This document shows, piece by piece, positions 34,301 through 38,890 of a stretch of 64,000 nucleotides of DNA. The position numbers were made by a program, and so were the translations under genes. The notes under the pieces were generated by a model. That model saw only the letters and a program-made list of their open reading frames with translations. It was not told the DNA's origin and made no database searches. The stretch comes from Opisthorchis felineus (taxonomy: Eukaryota > Platyhelminthes > Trematoda > Opisthorchiida > Opisthorchiidae). The stretch covers positions 896,558-960,557 of the forward strand of contig SJOL01006765.1 of the NCBI GenBank assembly GCA_004794785.1, in the 5' to 3' direction. Within the stretch, counting starts at the first letter, position 1, and the number at the start of each line of letters is the position of its first letter.

Positions 34301-34669
34301 TTTTTTCGTGTCTTGTGACTTTCGAGGAATACGTGTTCACTAAAATATTTCATGAGTCTGATTGATCATTTTCCCTACCGACAGACAACGAACAGTCATG
34401 GTAGGTGGAAAGATGCGATCCGGGAAGCAGCAGATCAAACTGAGCAGCATCAGTTCAACCCGCGAGCGTACTCCACAGTTTGTGAAAAAACGCTGACCTC
34501 TCGTGAGCCTCATTGGTTAAACTCTGATCAAGAGGATGAGGACACCAGTGTCTATTGCCTTGCAAGTAAATTCTTGGCAAGCGAGCAACAGCATTCTATG
34601 TTGTTAGAGACTCGTATCGACGCCCACATAGAAGCATTAAAGAAACAAATTGGCCTTTGCTCTAGTTAA
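16149..34669 (+). CDS. CEP63: CEP63/DEUP1-family centriolar coiled-coil protein (whole gene, spliced)
   Basis: Vertebrate CEP63 recruits CEP152 to the parent centriole for PLK4-dependent duplication, and its paralogue DEUP1 does the same job at deuterosomes in multiciliated cells. Three things show the family here. The N-terminal coiled-coil block has a [21 protein letters not shown] segment, like the family start in which an acidic helix precedes a KK.EWE motif. A middle exon reads [14 protein letters not shown]. The last exon ends in the conserved short helix [20 protein letters not shown] followed by AHIE. Placed exons sum to about 990 codons, against roughly 700 in human; the excess is mainly a Ser/Pro/Thr-rich region at 28983-33242. 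Splice phases agree at nearly all joins. Two small exons are not found (between 16659 and 19214, and between 27628 and 28643), and the 5' end is uncertain. A single ancestral CEP63/DEUP1 gene is as likely as either paralogue. Confidence 0.8.
16392..16429 (+). other. 38-bp intron of CEP63/DEUP1-like gene
   Basis: GTAAGA at 16392 and GTTCAG ending at 16429 bound a 38-bp intron. Both flanking exons stay in phase 0 across it. The coiled-coil heptad pattern would be broken by reading through, because the second exon is in a different frame. Introns this short near the 5' end of genes are well known in schistosomes. Confidence 0.75.
16430..16659 (+). CDS. CEP63: CEP63/DEUP1-like exon 2 (coiled coil)
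   Basis: Acceptor CAG ends at 16429 and donor GTTAGT begins at 16660. It enters in phase 0 and leaves in phase 2. It encodes a strongly charged coiled coil, with [20 protein letters not shown], then LREKYRKQ, then [18 protein letters not shown]. This aligns with the KLHEEL...SYEKLQKK part of human CEP63. The next placed exon begins in phase 0, so a further small exon, phase 2 to 0, is expected in the 2.5-kb gap that follows. Confidence 0.8.
16660..19213 (+). other. long intronic stretch of CEP63/DEUP1-like gene with an unplaced exon expected
   Basis: No exon could be placed here, although the reading phase demands one. A 48-codon frame opens at ATG 17647 and ends at TAG 17791. It is rich in Lys/Glu/Ser and looks protein-like, but it lacks splice sites in the needed phase. 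Nothing else was recognised. Confidence 0.5.
19214..19255 (+). CDS. CEP63: CEP63/DEUP1-like small exon 3a (14 codons)
   Basis: The acceptor is TCTCTCAG ending at 19213; the donor GTTATA at 19256 is weak. It is in phase 0 at both ends and encodes [13 protein letters not shown]. The SELEQMN part matches the SEIERL start of the second coiled-coil block of human CEP63, and it joins in frame to the next small exon and then to the exon at 19504, which supports its reality. Confidence 0.55.
19407..19447 (+). CDS. CEP63: CEP63/DEUP1-like small exon 3b (41 bp)
   Basis: It has an excellent acceptor (pyrimidine run, CTACAG ending at 19406) and an excellent donor (AAG then GTATGC at 19448). It enters in phase 0 and leaves in phase 2, exactly as the exon at 19504 requires. 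It encodes [13 protein letters not shown] and continues the coiled coil. The 56-bp intron that follows ends at 19503. Confidence 0.6.
19504..19735 (+). CDS. CEP63: CEP63/DEUP1-like exon 4 (coiled coil)
   Basis: Acceptor TTTCACAG ends at 19503 and donor GTAAGA begins at 19736. It enters in phase 2 and leaves in phase 0. It encodes [19 protein letters not shown], then [20 protein letters not shown], a heptad-repeat coiled coil aligning with the central part of CEP63 (QQQVSSLEAQRKALAEQ region). The intron after it is 86 bp. Confidence 0.85.
19822..20156 (+). CDS. CEP63: CEP63/DEUP1-like exon 5 (coiled coil with Ser-rich linker)
   Basis: Acceptor CACTACAG ends at 19821 and donor GTAAAC begins at 20157. 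It enters in phase 0 and leaves in phase 2. It encodes a helix ([20 protein letters not shown]), a Ser/Pro/Thr-rich linker ([15 protein letters not shown]) and a second helix ([20 protein letters not shown]). The linker is the flatworm-specific part. Confidence 0.85.
20487..20660 (+). repeat. tRNA-like SINE head in intron
   Basis: A box-A-like string (TGGCCAGGTGC at about 20488) is followed some 30 bp later by a box-B-like GAGTTCGAATT (about 20518-20528), with the spacing and wording of a tRNA-derived pol III promoter (GGCCGGAAGATCGCGAGTTCG). No complete cloverleaf can be folded, so it is a SINE head, not a tRNA gene. It lies in sense orientation in the intron between the exons ending at 20156 and starting at 24302. 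Confidence 0.5.
20830..21730 (+). mobile_element. RTE-like LINE, linker and start of RT (5' part of split copy)
   Basis: The + strand reads [20 protein letters not shown], then [20 protein letters not shown], then VSEVIKDQT and RLDRWAEH. These are the standard landmarks between the endonuclease and RT of trematode RTE elements. Near 21690-21725 the RT fingers motif ([14 protein letters not shown]) appears and is then cut off by other sequence. Many stops and frame changes. The C-terminal half resumes at 22.44 kb, so one insertion was probably split by a later one. Confidence 0.75.
21731..22435 (+). other. sequence interrupting the RTE copy
   Basis: About 700 bp separates the two halves of the RTE remnant. 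It includes a block ending near 21950 with simple-composition spacers and a short ATG/GAT triplet run at about 22174-22190. It may be one or more SINE insertions or a rearranged piece of the RTE. No box A/B pair could be assigned with confidence. Confidence 0.35.
22436..23130 (+). mobile_element. RTE-like LINE, C-terminal domain and 3' tail (3' part of split copy)
   Basis: [19 protein letters not shown] near 22460-22520 matches the YLGSCIS..GG..DE landmark that follows RT. Frames further on correspond to the FDHRCLR / WEHRIS block and to [10 protein letters not shown] (about 22724-22755). A GGWAMTRQ stretch near 22900 is the RGGQSMTW-type ending. The tail carries GATGATG runs at about 23117-23145, the short tandem 3' repeat common to RTE elements. 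Heavily mutated, same orientation as the 20.8-21.7 kb piece. Confidence 0.65.
24302..24461 (+). CDS. CEP63: CEP63/DEUP1-like exon 6
   Basis: The acceptor TTTTCAG ends at 24301. It enters in phase 2, which matches the donor at 20157 across a 4.1-kb intron. It encodes [16 protein letters not shown], which aligns with the AEVTCLEGSLESVSATCKQL segment of human CEP63, then a helical [19 protein letters not shown]. It ends in CAG before GTGGGC at 24462, phase 0. A GTTAGT at 24444 is an alternative donor, but it would break the phase with the next exon. Confidence 0.8.
24658..24723 (+). CDS. CEP63: CEP63/DEUP1-like exon 7 (66 bp)
   Basis: The acceptor is TTCGTCTCCTAG ending at 24657 and the donor GTGAGC is at 24724, phase 0 at both ends. 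It encodes [19 protein letters not shown] then VIQ, which lines up with the YKAEIKKLKEQILQ segment of human CEP63. An internal CAG at 24667 is the other possible acceptor but does not keep phase. Confidence 0.8.
26207..26329 (+). CDS. CEP63: CEP63/DEUP1-like exon 8 (Thr/Pro-rich)
   Basis: The acceptor is a pyrimidine run then TTATAG ending at 26206; the donor is a consensus GTAAGT at 26330. It is 123 bp, phase 0 at both ends. It encodes [20 protein letters not shown], then [10 protein letters not shown], a polar low-complexity stretch without a counterpart I recognise. It contains STQTE and PTQTD, which look like dynein-light-chain LC8 binding sites ([K/S]xTQT); that is inference only. Confidence 0.7.
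27392..27448 (+). CDS. CEP63: CEP63/DEUP1-like exon 9 (57 bp)
   Basis: The acceptor is CGCCTCAG ending at 27391 and the donor GTAAGA is at 27449, phase 0 at both ends. It encodes [19 protein letters not shown]. The block is also contiguous in frame with the next exon, so the 33 bp between them could be coding. The good splice sites on both sides argue for an intron. Confidence 0.5.
27449..27481 (+). other. 33-bp putative intron of CEP63/DEUP1-like gene
   Basis: GTAAGA at 27449 and TTCTGCAG ending at 27481 bound 33 bp, and reading phase is kept with or without removal (33 is divisible by 3 and there is no stop inside). It could be a retained, in-frame optional intron. Length alone is consistent with the shortest flatworm introns. 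Confidence 0.45.
27482..27628 (+). CDS. CEP63: CEP63/DEUP1-like exon 10 (coiled coil)
   Basis: The acceptor ends at 27481 and the donor GTAATT begins at 27629. It is 147 bp, phase 0 at both ends. It encodes a clear coiled coil: [20 protein letters not shown], then [20 protein letters not shown]. It corresponds to the ISHLTQELHQRD part of human CEP63. Confidence 0.8.
28643..28728 (+). CDS. CEP63: CEP63/DEUP1-like exon 11 (coiled coil, 5' join unresolved)
   Basis: It encodes [20 protein letters not shown] then EAMFRGLM before the donor GTAAAG at 28729 (phase 0), similar to the MEKRLRAEMQKAEDKAVEHKE stretch of human CEP63. The only usable acceptor (GTGAAG ending at 28642) enters in phase 1, but the previous placed exon ends in phase 0. 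An in-frame TAA at 28630-28632 rules out a longer exon. A further small exon, phase 0 to 1, is therefore expected between 27629 and 28642. Confidence 0.65.
28983..29533 (+). CDS. CEP63: CEP63/DEUP1-like exon 12 (largest exon, disordered region)
   Basis: The acceptor is TTCTTTTTTAG ending at 28982 and the donor GTTTGT begins at 29534. It enters in phase 0 and leaves in phase 2. The 551 bp encode about 183 residues rich in Ser, Pro, Asn and Gln (such as [19 protein letters not shown] and [15 protein letters not shown]), with no coiled coil. A basic cluster KRVQPHSKR sits near the end. This is where the protein exceeds the vertebrate length; in human CEP63 the corresponding C-terminal third is also Ser/Pro-rich and disordered. 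Confidence 0.8.
30116..30213. repeat. 49-bp tandem duplication in intron
   Basis: Two head-to-tail units of 49 bp start at TGACA 30116 and TGACA 30165. Both contain ACACCAT and end in CGACCAATG. They differ at several positions, so the duplication is not recent. No coding potential. Confidence 0.7.
30914..31061 (+). CDS. CEP63: CEP63/DEUP1-like exon 13
   Basis: The acceptor GCATCGCTAG ends at 30913 and the donor GTGAGT is at 31062. It enters in phase 2 and leaves in phase 0, matching both neighbours. It encodes [20 protein letters not shown] then [20 protein letters not shown]. The [13 protein letters not shown] part recalls the Ser/Pro region of human CEP63 that precedes its C-terminal helix. 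A second acceptor at 30938 is possible but would break the phase. Confidence 0.65.
32140..32545 (+). repeat. hammerhead-bearing repeat, copy 1 (sense, in CEP63 intron)
   Basis: A dispersed repeat recurs at 33950-34235, 38556-38890 and in part at 45198-45270. Shared landmarks are the ACGAGGGATTCAG / ACGAGAGATTCAG motif, GGTTCCAGGTGAGTCTC, AATGAGTGTATTT and the ribozyme block. Copy 1 has the terminal motif at both ends (about 32155 and 32470). No ORF is present. Such units resemble the pseudo-LTRs of Penelope-like elements or hammerhead SINEs; I cannot tell which, as no Penelope RT was found in the window. Confidence 0.7.
32291..32345 (+). ncRNA. type I hammerhead ribozyme (copy 1)
   Basis: The conserved core is complete. 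CTGATGA is at 32301-32307. Stem II is GCCC paired with GGGC around a CAAGAA loop (32308-32321). GAAA is at 32322-32325. A minimal stem III closes on GTC at 32329-32331, which is the predicted cleavage site. Stem I pairs the CGCCGAC before the core with GTGGGC after the cleavage site; one G opposite G (third pair) weakens it. The very short stem III is what is known for hammerheads of Penelope-like elements and schistosome Smalpha. It is on the sense strand of the CEP63 intron 31062-33002, so it would be present in the pre-mRNA. Confidence 0.75.
33003..33242 (+). CDS. CEP63: CEP63/DEUP1-like exon 14 (Pro/Ser-rich)
   Basis: The acceptor CATCCTCAG ends at 33002 and the donor GTAACC is at 33243, phase 0 at both ends. 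The 240 bp encode [18 protein letters not shown], then [17 protein letters not shown], then [17 protein letters not shown]. It is a disordered linker, and the frame fits the exons on both sides. Confidence 0.7.
33950..34235 (-). repeat. hammerhead-bearing repeat, copy 2 (antisense, last CEP63 intron)
   Basis: This is the same repeat family as at 32140-32545 and 38556-38890, inserted in the last intron (33243-34384) in reverse. Stem II and CTGATGA (reverse complement at 34024-34030) are preserved, but the GAAAC box reads GGAAGC. Catalysis needs those adenines, so this ribozyme should be dead. It also carries the GAGATTCAGTTGAGTCTCCC end motif near 34192. Confidence 0.7.
34385..34669 (+). CDS. 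CEP63: CEP63/DEUP1-like last exon (conserved C-terminal helix)
   Basis: The acceptor CCTACCGACAG ends at 34384, phase 0, and the stop TAA is at 34667-34669. The last 30 codons are the best match to the family in the whole gene: [20 protein letters not shown], then AHIEALKKQ, against human [20 protein letters not shown], then AHIEELKRE. In human CEP63 this C-terminal part is near the CEP152-binding region, so its retention suggests that this interaction is kept. No AATAAA was seen in the first few hundred bases downstream. Confidence 0.9.
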   Translation, partial: TTNSHGRWKDAIREAADQTEQHQFNPRAYSTVCEKTLTSREPHWLNSDQEDEDTSVYCLASKFLASEQQHSMLLETRIDAHIEALKKQIGLCSS

Positions 34670-36540
34670 TCTCTTCTCACGCTGTACCGGTTTTCATCTT
34701 ATCTACCGGCTATGTATGTCTCTGGCGTAAAGTTAGCTTGTCGCTTTTTCAGCTTACCATTTGCTGGATAATTGATTGATACAACAACGGTTTACGATCC
34801 TGTACTATTCCTTTTCCATGTACAAAATTTACTATCTATCCATTAACATGCTTGTATTAATTCGTCTACACCGACCCATCGTATTGACCCCTCTACAATG
34901 ATAACATTGTGTCTCTGCTATGATCATTTGCTTTTATCCAACCTGTCTATCTCAGGAGGATAATACACATATGTACTTTGGACGATTCATAGTTTTGTCG
35001 GTTTCATCGTCGATATACGGTGGAACGTATTAACTCCAAATCTTTGTATGTGTTGCTCTTTCCATCCATCTCAAAATAATCCGTCACAAAAATATTGAAA
35101 TTCGACAGTTCGAAAGCTAAATGGGTGGCAGAGGTCACCCCCGGTGGTCAAACAGTTTAATTTAATATGTTCACTGTGCAGTCGCCGACATTTCCACCTA
35201 ATGGATGCCCCTTTCATCCACTGCAATCTTGTTTGCTATAATCCCATAGTGTCGAACACTAAATAGAGTATCATCGGCGTAGCTGACTTTAGTGTCGAGA
35301 AGTATCCCTCACCTTATTCTCGCCAGTCTGTTAGCCATCCATTTGTGACCAAGCGATCATGAGATCTTCCGAAGATTTCCTGTACTCGTACTTATGCTGA
35401 CAACACTCCCAAGGGTTGCTATGCTTTGTGGTAGAAATGTGTAGGTCAAGTTCGGTGGACGCGTGATCCTGAGGTCAACAGCACATAGCTGCCAACCGGA
35501 AAACCATGAGATCAATCCAACTTGACGAGACTAGATAGTGGTGAGGAGTTCAAGGGGCCGGGGTTTTTGGTGCTTCCTCACTTATTACCGTTCGGTTGGG
35601 AGTGTCTTTGAGGATCCATTAGTAGTCGAATAAATAGTCTTATTATTCACCAGCCTTCAGATCGTTCTGGTTAAGTGACCAAATGGTTGAAAAAAGTACA
35701 GCTTCCCAAATGCTGAAAACTGTCGAAACCGAGTAGTTTGGCAATAGCTCAGTCTTTCTGTCGCCATCGGAGTAAACTTGTGTTGTACTTCACATTACTC
35801 CCAACTCTCCACATTTAGTAACGCCGTTCCACATGATAATTTAACAGGGATGTTTCACGAAACTGGTTTTGCCAACCTCTAAAAGCCCAAGACCAGGATA
35901 CTTCGTTGATTCTAAAAAGAAAAAAAAACATTTAGACCTTCAATAATGCAATACTGATGTCGGTGATCGCGCAATATCCACGCGTACAACTGCCTCCGAT
36001 TCGAAATTCACTCAAGCACGAGTGGTAAAAATGTGATAAAGTACGAAAACTTTCGTAGATTTACAGAAAAACGCCGCAAATGGAACTGGACATTCTTTGC
36101 TAAGGGAATGTCAGTTCTCTTTCCGAAAAAGTACAGTCGGTTTTTACTGTTTTCTGATCAAATATCCGAGCTACTAGTTGTTGTTGCTGTTGTTGAAATT
36201 CTTCGTTTCTGCACTAGAGATTAGAAACAAATCCTCGTTTAATTCATAAACGGCACCACACACAGGGTTGGTGAAAAACCATTGACAGCCTGCAATCTTT
36301 CTGAAGCTATCCGTATAGACGTACTTGTCGAACTTCAAACAATCTTTATCCCTTATGACCGTAGTGTACACGTGTGCAAATGAGTCATACGTGTACCTGA
36401 TATCTACTTATTCTACGCTAGACTGGAGACAAATCTCACCATATCGGACCAGTATGCTACTGTCAAATGTGTTATACTGTTGCGAAAAACAAAACCGATC
36501 AGCTCGTTTCACCGCTGGTCAAAACCTTCATATATTCAGA
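34670..36540. other. intergenic stretch downstream of CEP63/DEUP1-like gene
   Basis: No gene recognised. The sequence is AT-rich. A minus-strand SYADDTLF string near 35265-35285 is suggestive of LINE RT, but it has no supporting neighbours. A 38-bp-class intron or exon pattern was not seen. The 3' UTR of the CEP63/DEUP1-like gene should occupy the first part, but its end could not be fixed. Confidence 0.4.
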
Positions 36541-38520
36541 CCACAATTACCAGCTATAAACAGTGTACCATGGATAGATTGGTTCCAGCTGCTGCGGTAC
36601 CGAAAAGTGGAGGAGTTTTGGACATACAGCCAAGCATTGGAGGCGATAGCATGTTCAGTTAGTATGGGAACTGGGCAGTTACACATTGAGGACAATAAAA
36701 TTGATGCACGAGCGCCAATGACTACGCGATCGAGTCATTTCTGCCAATGCCGTTAACCATTGTTGAGTTGAATCCGGGGGTCCCCATCCAGGGAGGCGGC
36801 AGTTATCGACGCAAATCAGTTTACTGGTTAGTGTTTTCATACTTAGTTATCAGGTCATAAACTGTCCGCCTCTTAGTTGCTTGCACTCAGCACAGGGCTG
36901 GGCGAAAAGAGCTCTGCGAGGCAGCCGGTCTTCTGGCATGCGCAGTAAATGTCCTCACCAGCGTAAGCTATGAAGCGTGAGTAATTCATCTGTCGCGGGA
37001 GAGTTTTTTCTCCCTAGGACCATATGGCGTACCTCAGGATTACTTATCCGATGTTCCCACCAGGCCCGACCAATGCTTCGGCGACACCGATGGTCAAACA
37101 CTGACAGCTTTCTTTGTCCTCTGCGCGTAGAGGCCATGTTTCTAATCCACAAAGCCGCATGGATCGCACTGCTGCAGTGTAAATTCTACCCTTGACGAAC
37201 AAACTGACGTCACGTCGGCACCGTAGGTGTCGGAGATTGGCAAATGCCGTCCTGGCCTTCCCGATCGGAGCAGTAATCTCATCTCCAGCCATCCCCACCA
37301 GAACTTATAAAACTGCCCAGGAACAAAAATTTACCTACCACGTCGATTAGCTCGTCTGCAAGAATGAGGTTTGGGTTCGATCCAACTCAGTCTTGTACCA
37401 GCGCTTCACAACTTGCTGGTGTGAAGCGCATACTAAATCGTGCGGCAGAATTATTTAGGTTATTTAAAACCGTTTGCAGTTTTCAGGGATCTGTATCAAG
37501 GAGAGCAATGTAGTCCGCGTACTCAACGTTTGTGAGTGAACGCCCCGTTCAGTCGTAGCACCCTTTCGGTGCCTAACTGCCACGTTACCAGAAACGAGGG
37601 CTGGGATACTACCAGGTTGCCTAAGTCTAGACAGGAGAAGTCGAGAGGCAGAGGTCGGGTTCGAACCACAGACCTTCCGATCAGTAAATTCGCGTTCTAA
37701 CCACTGAGCCATCTCGCCCGCGGAAGTATTTCGATCCCTGAGGTTCCAGAGGCAGGTAGATAAATTTCAGCGGCACATCAAAAGCGAGTTTGAAGTGGAA
37801 TGGTGAAAGAGGACAGCCTTGTCTTACACTACTGGGGATGGCGAAAGCTTGCCGTACGCTTTGCGTGCCACAGGAGTTCGCATACAATGCAGTCATAAGG
37901 GATATAAATCTGGAAGGGACACTTCTGATCTTCAGATTTCCCGAAAGTTTCTGTCAACTGACGGAGTCAAGAGCAGCTTTCAGATGCAGCAAAATGAGCA
38001 AAGTTGGATGTTTTAAGGAGTGGCGCTGTTCCAGAACTTGTCTCAAGGTAAATATATCGATGTATTCTTGGCCAGGGCGAAACTCAGTTTGCTTCTCACG
38101 AATCTGTCTCCCCTGATAATCAATCAACCTGAGCAGAATAATGCCAGAGGGCACCTTAGTTGCGCCAGATACCAGGCTGGTGCCACACGACGTTTTTGAG
38201 CGCTTTTTGAAGACTGGGATGACGGTCGAGGAGCTCCATTCCATTGGTATTATGTTTTCTTCTCAAATCTGAAGTATGGTGATCAGAATTTTCGCCAGAA
38301 CCTCACCACCTTTAAAGAGCGCAGGGTGCAGAACATACAGGTCATGTGCCCTATCGCGTTGAATGATTGATTTTGTGAGTGATCTGCCGTTCCGTCTTTT
38401 TTCGCACATCGTTTCGCTGACACTTGTCTTCTTCTTCGGTTAATCGAATCAGCTGAAATAGAGCGCAGCTGTTACATTCTCCATCTCATAGGCCTTGCTC
38501 AGCGGGTAAAATTTGTGAAA
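36540..38520 (-). mobile_element. RTE-like LINE, RT to 3' end (dead copy, SINE inside)
   Basis: Reading on minus from 38.5 kb: SIQRDRAHDLYVLHPALFK, VIPVFKKRSK, REKQTEFRPG (about 38070-38105), ILLHLKAALDSVS (motif A, about 37955-37990), SSVRQGCPLSPFHFKLAFDV (motif B, about 37780-37840). A SINE then interrupts at 37541-37720. The element resumes with LTNVEYADYIALL (37500-37530), where the second catalytic Asp of YADD is Tyr, and continues with the RTE C-terminal domain (VFDHRCRRSIGRAWWEHRIS, about 37060-37125) down to 36.54 kb. Stops and frame changes throughout. Its 3' part is very similar to the + copy at 11.2-12.9 kb. Confidence 0.9.
37541..37720 (-). mobile_element. tRNA-derived SINE nested in RTE element
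   Basis: The insertion is about 180 bp. On minus it begins GGGCGAGATGGCTCAGTGG and carries a perfect pol III box A (TGGCTCAGTGG, 37701-37711) and box B (GGTTCGAACC, 37658-37667) with tRNA-like spacing. A non-tRNA body follows, ending CGAAAGGGTGCTACGACTGA. The boundaries were set by comparison with the uninterrupted RTE copy at 11.76-11.81 kb. A complete cloverleaf does not form, so it is a SINE and not a tRNA gene. A related tail lies at 15145-15200. Confidence 0.75.
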
Positions 38521-38555
38521 TTATTCTGAGAATATTGAAAGTATCATATCTGGAT

Positions 38556-38890
38556 ATTCGTAATGCACTACTCATAAGGTTGCTGAAAATTCTTCGACAG
38601 CCCACGACCGGTTTCGCCCTTCTTGGGGCTCATCAGGTAGGCGCAGTCCCCGAGTTTCCGTCAACCTTATGTTCTACTTGAAACCAAATTGCACGAAATT
38701 GGCGAAATACACTCATCTGCAAACAAATTTGGTTCCAGGTGAGTCTCTCGCAAAACCAAATTAGTTTGCAGATGAGTGTATTTCGCCTATCATATCTGGA
38801 ATTAGCGAAATAAACTCATTTGCATACCAATTTGGCTTTGACGGGAGACTCACCTGGAACCCAGCTGAATCTCTCGTTTATGATGTTTTA
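38556..38890 (-). repeat. hammerhead-bearing repeat, copy 3 (best preserved)
   Basis: It is the same family as 32140-32545. It contains the intact ribozyme at 38596-38648, a 34-bp inverted repeat (38701-38734 with 38754-38787) built from the AATACACTCATCTGCAAAC motif, and the end motif ACCTGGAACCCAGCTGAATC followed by TCTCGTTTATGATG near 38850-38885. No coding frame. Confidence 0.7.
38596..38648 (-). ncRNA. type I hammerhead ribozyme (copy 3, structurally intact)
   Basis: On minus: CTGATGA (38630-38636), stem II GCCC/GGGC with loop CAAGAA, GAAA (38612-38615), a two-base-pair stem III and GTC (38606-38608). Cleavage is predicted between 38606 and 38605. Stem I has six consecutive pairs (GCCTAC before the core, GTGGGC after the cut), including one G-U, with no mismatch. 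Every core base required for activity is present, so this copy is predicted to self-cleave if transcribed. Confidence 0.8.

Noticed and set aside
35265..35285. YADD string on minus (SYADDTLF), possible LINE RT
   Set aside because: No other RT landmark in frame nearby. Four residues can occur by chance.
37600..37720. tRNA gene on minus (perfect box A and box B)
   Set aside because: The acceptor and T stems do not pair as a cloverleaf, and the unit continues into a shared non-tRNA body, so it is a SINE.
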